Positions 58,001 to 64,000 of a stretch of DNA of 64,000 bases are shown piece after piece (position 1 is the stretch's first letter; each line of letters starts with the position of its first letter). The stretch covers positions 2,885,230 to 2,949,229 of the forward strand of contig OY987249.1 of the NCBI GenBank assembly GCA_963920765.1, given 5' to 3'. This DNA comes from Ulota crispa. Taxonomy: Eukaryota; Streptophyta; Bryopsida; Orthotrichales; Orthotrichaceae. The translations under genes and the position numbers were made by a program. The notes under the pieces are model-generated. The model was not told where the DNA came from. It ran no database searches and saw only the letters and a list, made by a program, of their open reading frames with translations.

Positions 58001-60953
58001 AAAGTGAAGCTAATTGATCCCCATGTTTTTCTAGTAGAGTAAATATGACGGATTGGCTTTGTCACACACTTCCTATGACGTGAATAGATTAACCCAAGAT
58101 ATGAACAATGCGTAGATCAAAAATAATAGTTGAATATTTTTGGGCTAGGCCAAGATAATTAAGTGGAAGCTAGTCTCCCTTTAAATAATTAGTCCTCCCT
58201 TGTAAAAAAATTGGAAAAAATCACCTGGCCCAAGGCCAAACCCCTAGCAGCCTCAAACTTTGAGGTCGGAGAGCGCTATGGGTCGTTGACTGAGGACCGA
58301 CAACCTGAGAACCTATGGGCGTGAGGATCGACTGTTGTGAGGATTGGCGATTTGGGTACCCAAGGGTTGGCCGACGCTGCTGCTGAGGCTATCGCAAGGC
58401 AAGCTCACCGCAGTGCTGCTGGGTTTGTGAGACAAAGATTAGGCTGTGAACTTAGATGGATAGGAGATCAGCGAGCTTAGCGGACAGATTATTGTGTGAG
58501 CTCGGTGGACTGGGGATTGGCTAGACACAAGAGTTATGAAGACTAAGGGTGACTATGAGCTAGTAGACTCGGGGCTGTGAACTCGGTGGGAGAATTGACT
58601 GTGAGCTTGTGAACTGCAGATTGGCTAGGCAATGCGAGCTCAGCCTACCAAGAATTGACTAATGAGCCCGTGGACAAAGAATTGGCTGCGAGCTCAATGA
58701 TTGGAGATGGCTAGTTGTGAGCTCGGTAGGACAAAGGATTGGCTATGGACTCAACTGGACTGAAAATTGGCTAGACTCGTAAGCTTGAGAGACAGAGGGG
58801 TGACCGTGAGCTAGTAGACACGGGGCGGTGAACTTAGTGGACTGAGGATCGGCTAGGCAATGCAAGCTCAGTGGCTGCAAACTCAGTGGGACAGAGACTA
58901 GGCTGTGACTCGATGAGAGAATTGACTATGAGCTCGTGGATTAAGGATTGGCTAGGCAATGCGAGCTCAGTAGCTGTGAGCTCAAGGACTAGGGATCGAC
59001 TAGACTATGGATTTGATGAGAGAACTAACTGTGAGACAAAAACTAGGCTGTGGACTCAACAAGAGAATTGACTATGAGCTTGTGGGATAGAAACTAGGCT
59101 GAGGACTCAATGAGGGGATTGGTTTCAAGCTCGTGAATTGGTTGTGAGCTCTGAAAATAAAGAATTTGGCCATGAGCTTGTGATTGGATGTGAGCTCGTG
59201 AACTGGCTATCTTGAACCAGAGAATTGGCCGTGAGCTTGTGACTAGGCTGTGAGCTCTTGAACTAGCTGTGAGCTTAGCAAAACAAAGGCTAGGCTATGA
59301 TCTCAGTGGAACAGAGGACAAGCAGTGAGCTCGTGAAACAAAGGGTTGATTGTGAGCTCGTGAGCTAGGCCATTTGATGCTGAGGGAAGGCAGGGTCACT
59401 TGCCCAAAAGAATCTGGTCGCAAGACAAGGCCTCAAGCTAAGGGAGTTAGTGAGCAAGGTGACTTCTCAGGGAACTGCTTAGAGAATCGATAGAGCTGGC
59501 CAAGCAAAGCTCAGCTGAAAGAATTCACAAAGAGCTACTATGAGGGATTGTTCTAGGGCTGGAGTTGTGATAGTGACTAGTAAGTTGAGTCTCAAGTAAG
59601 GGCTTTTACTCTAACTAACTAATGACTCAGATGCAAGTGGGACTTTTAGGAAGTGTGGAAGAGCGGCATTGCCAATCGTAATTCAACTTCCTAGAGGTTA
59701 GTATGACCAATATGACAAGGACTATGTTCTAACTAAGTGCTAGGAAGGGGCTCCACCCCAAGGCAAGATACAAGAGGGTAAGTGCTCTGGGGAAAAGAGT
59801 ATAAGTGGTGGTGATAAGGGATCCAAACAAGGGGAAGTGGTCTCAACATAAAAAGTGATGATGAAAGTGATTACAAGTGATAAGAGATGGTTTGGGGAGG
59901 AGGTGGGCCTCCCTTTATACTTTTGAGGGAGGACACCTTGGCCCTCTATCTACAAGATCCATAGATCCCTTGAAATCTACCTAAAATCTAAGAAAAACAA
60001 AAAATGAAAGAAATCTTGATGAATTCGCCATAACTTTTGGAGCGTAGCTCCAAAAAAACAAACAAATGGTGGCATTGGATTCCTTGGACCAAAAATAGCT
60101 GGTTTTGGTTGTTTACACTTCCAATTCCAAGCTACAGGGCGTCGGGAAACTTGAATGAAGGGTTAAGGGTGGATGGATGAAAATCCTAGAATTGGGAATT
60201 CATTCAAAATTGAGAAATTAACTTCCCTAGGTCTTCCAACGTTGTCAAGGGAGTCAGGAAACACTCCTTGCTTCCGTCAATTGGGCTCCAAATGGATGAT
60301 TTCTTGAAATTGGATGTTGCACGCCTTCTCAAAATCGGCTGGATGTCGCTGTTTGAGGCCTTGCCGCTATTGAATCAACTTGAAACTTGGGGGATTGTCT
60401 TAAATCCTTGAGAAACTCTTCCATGAATTTTTGTGGCATTTTATTGCCATTTGTCAACCTCCTTTGATAGGGGTTGATTGGTAGCCTAGCAAGGTTGACT
60501 GCTTGGAATCATGCTCTCTGAAAGGCAGAGGGTCTTGGGAGTCTTGGGTATAGACTCAACAAATCAATATTGTGACATGAACTAGGTGATGTGGCCCTTG
60601 GCCATGGCTTAGCTAATCTACTCCTAAACTAACCCTCTCTAATTAGGTTAATGGGGACTTTTGGAGGGGATCCCAAGCCCCTATGTATGTGTGTCACTCA
60701 AATTAACTAACCTACTAATTCTCACTAAATTGCTCTTAATGACTTACCAAATGGAGTAGGGTAAATAGCATACCGTTAACCATTTGGTTTAACTAATCTA
60801 AATCAACATAAACGGCTATTCCACTTATATTGAAGTACTTTCAAAGCTAAGTAAAACGAAAAATAAATTCAAGACTTCTGGTACTGAATCTATGACTCAC
60901 AGCAGGGGCTTCAAAAAAAGAATTTGGATGCCCCAGTTTTGGGCACTTAGGGG
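55097..60953. mobile_element. 5.86-kb non-coding element with CYCCTAAGYRCCC ends
   Basis: Left end CTCCTAAGCACCC and right end GGGCACTTAGGGG are inverted copies (complement CCCCTAAGTGCCC), with TTAA exactly outside both (55093-55096 and 60954-60957). These ends are closer to those of the two-gene Harbinger element (CCCCTRAGCGCCC) than to the small elements. I found no transposase or other recognisable protein inside. The interior is built of degenerate repeats: about three 130-150-bp units at 55940-56470 (each with ATAACTTTTG and TTATTATCACTCA) and a minisatellite-like stretch at 58270-59520. Confidence 0.6.
58270..59520. repeat. Degenerate GTGAGCTCGTGGACT repeat region
   Basis: About 1.25 kb, GC-richer than its surroundings, composed of variants of TGTGAGCTCGTG, GGATTGGCTAGGC and AATGCGAGCTCAGT in changing order. 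Individual units are 25-60 bp. There is no long ORF. Confidence 0.75.
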
Positions 60954-60957
60954 TTAA

Positions 60958-62814
60958 GAGAGTGACATGAGCTACTGTTTAGTGTGCTCATCATTCCTTT
61001 TTTTTTCGGCATCAGAGTGCCAGTTTCCACCATTAGACTTCCGTCCCTGCAATTTTGCTGCAATGTGGAGAAGACAAGTGGCACTTTGGTGCCAAAAAAA
61101 AAAGGGCTGGTGCTCATTGGTCATAATGGTGTTGGGATTTGTATTTCATTTAAATATAGATATATGTCATACTAAAATGAACAAAAATGTGATTTCCATC
61201 ATAATTTGAGTATGAGAATATGTAGTGGGTGCTTGCATGCTTTAAGGACTTAGTTGAGCGGTTTTGGTTTTGTAATGGTTGGTTTTTGGACTCATGTGCT
61301 CCATTTACAAGCCACCTTTTAATCATGAATGGTACAACCTATGATCAAGAATAGCTATCTATGCACCTTTTGCCTTGAAAAACTGTTGTTAATTTATACT
61401 AACTCAAAAAATTCATAGAGATTATAGAACTGTTTCTTATTTGACTTTCTATCAAAATTATTTCCAGGTTATTAAATTAGCCTAATTTTTGCACAAATGC
61501 CACCATTCCCTTAGATGGTCGGTTCATGAGCCTCCTACTTGAGTCATCGTTATTAGGGCACCCTTCCATGCAAGGGAGGTGGCCGGTCAAGTTATTTCTG
61601 GCCTACCAATAATTGATTAGATGGGAGTTCTAATTTTTCTAAAATCCCATATGACCAATTATTGGTAATGTAAACATATCCATTTCCAACCCTTTAGCAA
61701 TTCCAACCAATGTGTATCCAAAGCGTTCATTTCAATTTTGAAATGAGCACCCCGAGTACATAGCAGTCGAACTTGCAAAGTCGGGTCAAGAACATATATG
61801 TCTAAGGTAGGACCACCCATAAACGTCAAAAAAAGGCTTTTGAACATGATGACTATTAATAAACAACTAGCAAATTATAGGATCCTATTAGGAATAGAAA
61901 AAAAAACGAGTTTGCACTTTCAAACGTATTATTTGGATACTGTGAGAATAAGTTCAAACTAACATTGCACCCATAACCACTTTTAAGAATTCACGTTCAC
62001 ATGTTGTTCATTCTTGTCATTACATCTATTCACTTCCACAAATTTCCCAAGATTTCAGAAGTGACGGTTATGGAGACACTGACACTTATGGGTGCTCCTA
62101 CCTTACCTTAGGCCAATAACTTGACTAGCCACCTCCACGCATGCTTGCATGGACAATCCTTAGGCTCGGTTTAGACTAGCAACCGGCCAAAAGTTTCTCA
62201 AACATGATAGGTTGAAATTTGGCTTTTGACCGCTACAAGGTTCAGACTAAGGGTTTGTTTGGTACATTTACATCCACCTTCAACAACCAATATAGCAGCC
62301 ATGTTAGCAACCAAGATAGTGAAGTTCTAGGGCTTGCTCCAAAGGTGGTATCAAACTTGTCCAACAAAGATATACTCTTGGATGACACATGATTATACAA
62401 AAAAATTTCCAACAGACAAACCACCGACATGGGTGCCAATTTTGCTACTTCATTTGACCGCTAGTCTAAACAGGACCTTAGTCACCATTATTGGTATCTT
62501 AGGGTCGATTTGCACTTGGAGTTACAGTTTTAGAAAAAGCTCTGAATTATCGTTTTACGTGATGCATGTTCCCACCAAGCGCAGGTCTTATCCACCAAAC
62601 CTAGCTGGCGCCCTTGGTGGAGGTCTGGAAAGAGCGCTTCTACTTAGAAAGTGACTGATAATTTGGCAAAAAAATTGGGGAAGGCATGCAAGTTTTTTGT
62701 AGGTAGAATTCCTCATTAAAATGGAGATTTGAGAAAATTTGGTGACCTTATCTCAGGTGTTTTCTAATGTCGGGTCCATGCCTGAGTTATATAATAGCGA
62801 TTAGTTAACCCCTA
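60958..62814. other. AT-rich spacer, no gene seen
   Basis: Contains single ends of the TAAGGTAGGAGGC family (ATGAGCCTCCTACTTGAGT near 61530; GGTGCTCCTACCTTACCTTA near 62092). Short ORFs only. Confidence 0.4.
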
Positions 62815-62818
62815 AAAG

Positions 62819-63372
62819 ATCAACTAGCTTTCTCACCAAAAATTCTCCCCAAAAATTCTCCAAAATTGCTTTTTTTAGAGCATCAACCAAATTTGAAAAC
62901 AAAAACAATTTTGTGCATATGTTACCATAGGATATTGTAGAAGGATAGTTTTAGAAGATTTATAAAAAAAACTCAGATTTTCCCATGGTGTGGATTAGAA
63001 GATAGAGCATTTGAATATTCAAAAACATCTTGTCAAAAACCAGGCAATTACCTTTCAAGAGGTGAAATTCCTAAGGAAAAAAGGCAGTGTGGGTGATGCT
63101 TCTTTAGATTCCTTATTCCATATACACAAGGTAAATGTCAAAAAAATTCAAATCATTTGGAATTATACAAAATATAGGAAAAGATAGTAAATGAAAAGAA
63201 GCAAATAATGATTCAAAACACAACATTGTTAAAAACTTAATTGCGGAAATACAAAATTCCAATCCTAGTAGTGGAAATGTTATAGTAAACAATCTACATC
63301 CTTAGGTTTTGTTTTTTTTTCCAAAATATTGAAATTTGAGTAGAATAAAGGACTTCAAAGTTTACTTTATTT
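62819..63372. mobile_element. Truncated copy of the CCCCTAAA family
   Basis: Starts CCCCTAAAAGATC after TTAA (62815-62818). From about 63145 to 63370 it runs parallel to the left half of the 14989 element (shared TTTTTTTCCAAAATATTGAAA and TAAAGGACTT). Similarity stops near 63372 and no right end is present. Confidence 0.6.
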
Positions 63373-64000
63373 AGTTACATGTTAGCCAAATTTTTTAGAA
63401 GACTTCTAAATGAAATAACAATGTTTAGGACAAGGTTCCAAATGAAAATTTATGATTTTCAGAAATGGACCAAATAGAAAAATTAAATATTGACTTTAAG
63501 GCCAGTTGCTTTTAAAGTATGCAGGAAAATAACCGATTGAAATGTCTCTTTTTAGGCACATAGCCAACCAAAAATATACTTCTTAGGAAAAATTTCTTGT
63601 TTATACATAGTATTGTATTGTAAGAACTAGGAATCATCCTTCCTTTATTGTGACTCATAGGCACAGCTAGCTTATAGTGATGACCTTGTTGGCACTTACT
63701 TTGTACTTACTAGGTAGTTAAAATTTTCCCGCCAATAAATGGGGGCCGTTGATCAGAGTCACATCACCTAAGTCACAGATTGTTAGGGTTGAAGGACATG
63801 GTGAGAGACGTTGCGTCTTTGCTCTTGACCTTGGAGTCTTGACATAATCACCAATCTTGTTTCCACCACTCCTCGTCTCGTTGTTGTATTTTTTCGCTCC
63901 CTCCCTTCTCGTGTGTGTCTAAGGCTAAATTGCTAAACATGTCTTGCAAGCACGGGGGGTGCACTCCCCATTTTCTTGTGGTACACGTGCAATTGAAATC
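63373..64000. other. Spacer at the window end
   Basis: No gene seen. The last 350 bases are GC-richer and pyrimidine-rich (TCGCTCCCTCCCTTCTCGTG) and could be the leader of a gene or an LTR beginning here; this cannot be decided within the window. Confidence 0.3.

Noticed and set aside
1-64000. CRISPR array, bacterial operon or viral genome
   Set aside because: Tandem repeats lack unique spacers of constant length, and genes are spliced with long AT-rich spacers.

Overview
The window looks like nuclear DNA of a streptophyte, probably a non-flowering land plant. The spliced genes encode plant-type proteins (a MATE transporter, a cyclic nucleotide-gated channel and a secreted phosphorylase-superfamily protein), introns use GT-AG borders, and the long AT-rich spacers are packed with plant-type transposons (Stowaway-like, PIF/Harbinger, CACTA-like, pogo-like, Ty3/gypsy). 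I cannot name the species.

Layout: 1-653 is the 3' end of a MATE transporter gene. A CNGC channel gene lies on the minus strand at 3312-8376, with a candidate first exon at 9716-9773; its introns carry two Stowaway-like MITEs and local tandem duplications. From about 8.6 to 20 kb there is no convincing gene, only families of inverted-repeat elements. The largest family has ends of the form TTAA-CCCCTAAAGG, with four complete copies at 11.0, 12.6, 15.0 and 17.2 kb; the last is an almost perfect 717-bp palindrome. From 20746 to 37830 a large element with related ends (CCCCTRAGCGCCC) holds the two genes typical of PIF/Harbinger transposons, a DDE transposase (plus strand) and a Myb/SANT-like protein (minus strand). 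Both are broken. Between them sits a complete Ty3/gypsy retrotransposon (24105-34662, minus strand) with two 2157-bp LTRs that differ at one position by eye.

From 40186 to 45555 a seven-exon gene encodes a secreted phosphorylase-superfamily protein. After that the window is again repeat-dominated: a CACTA-like MITE (48.4 kb), a decayed pogo-like transposase (49.4-51.0 kb), and three more members of the CCCCTAA-ended family at 53.8 kb, 55.1-60.95 kb (5.86 kb, no recognisable ORF) and 62.8 kb.

The three host genes show no functional link. The coherent story is transposon biology: a Harbinger-type two-gene element with a set of non-autonomous relatives sharing its ends, one of which has become a long hairpin, and a young retrotransposon nested in the coding-capable member whose reading frames nevertheless contain stop codons. 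No CRISPR array, rRNA or bacterial-type operon is present.
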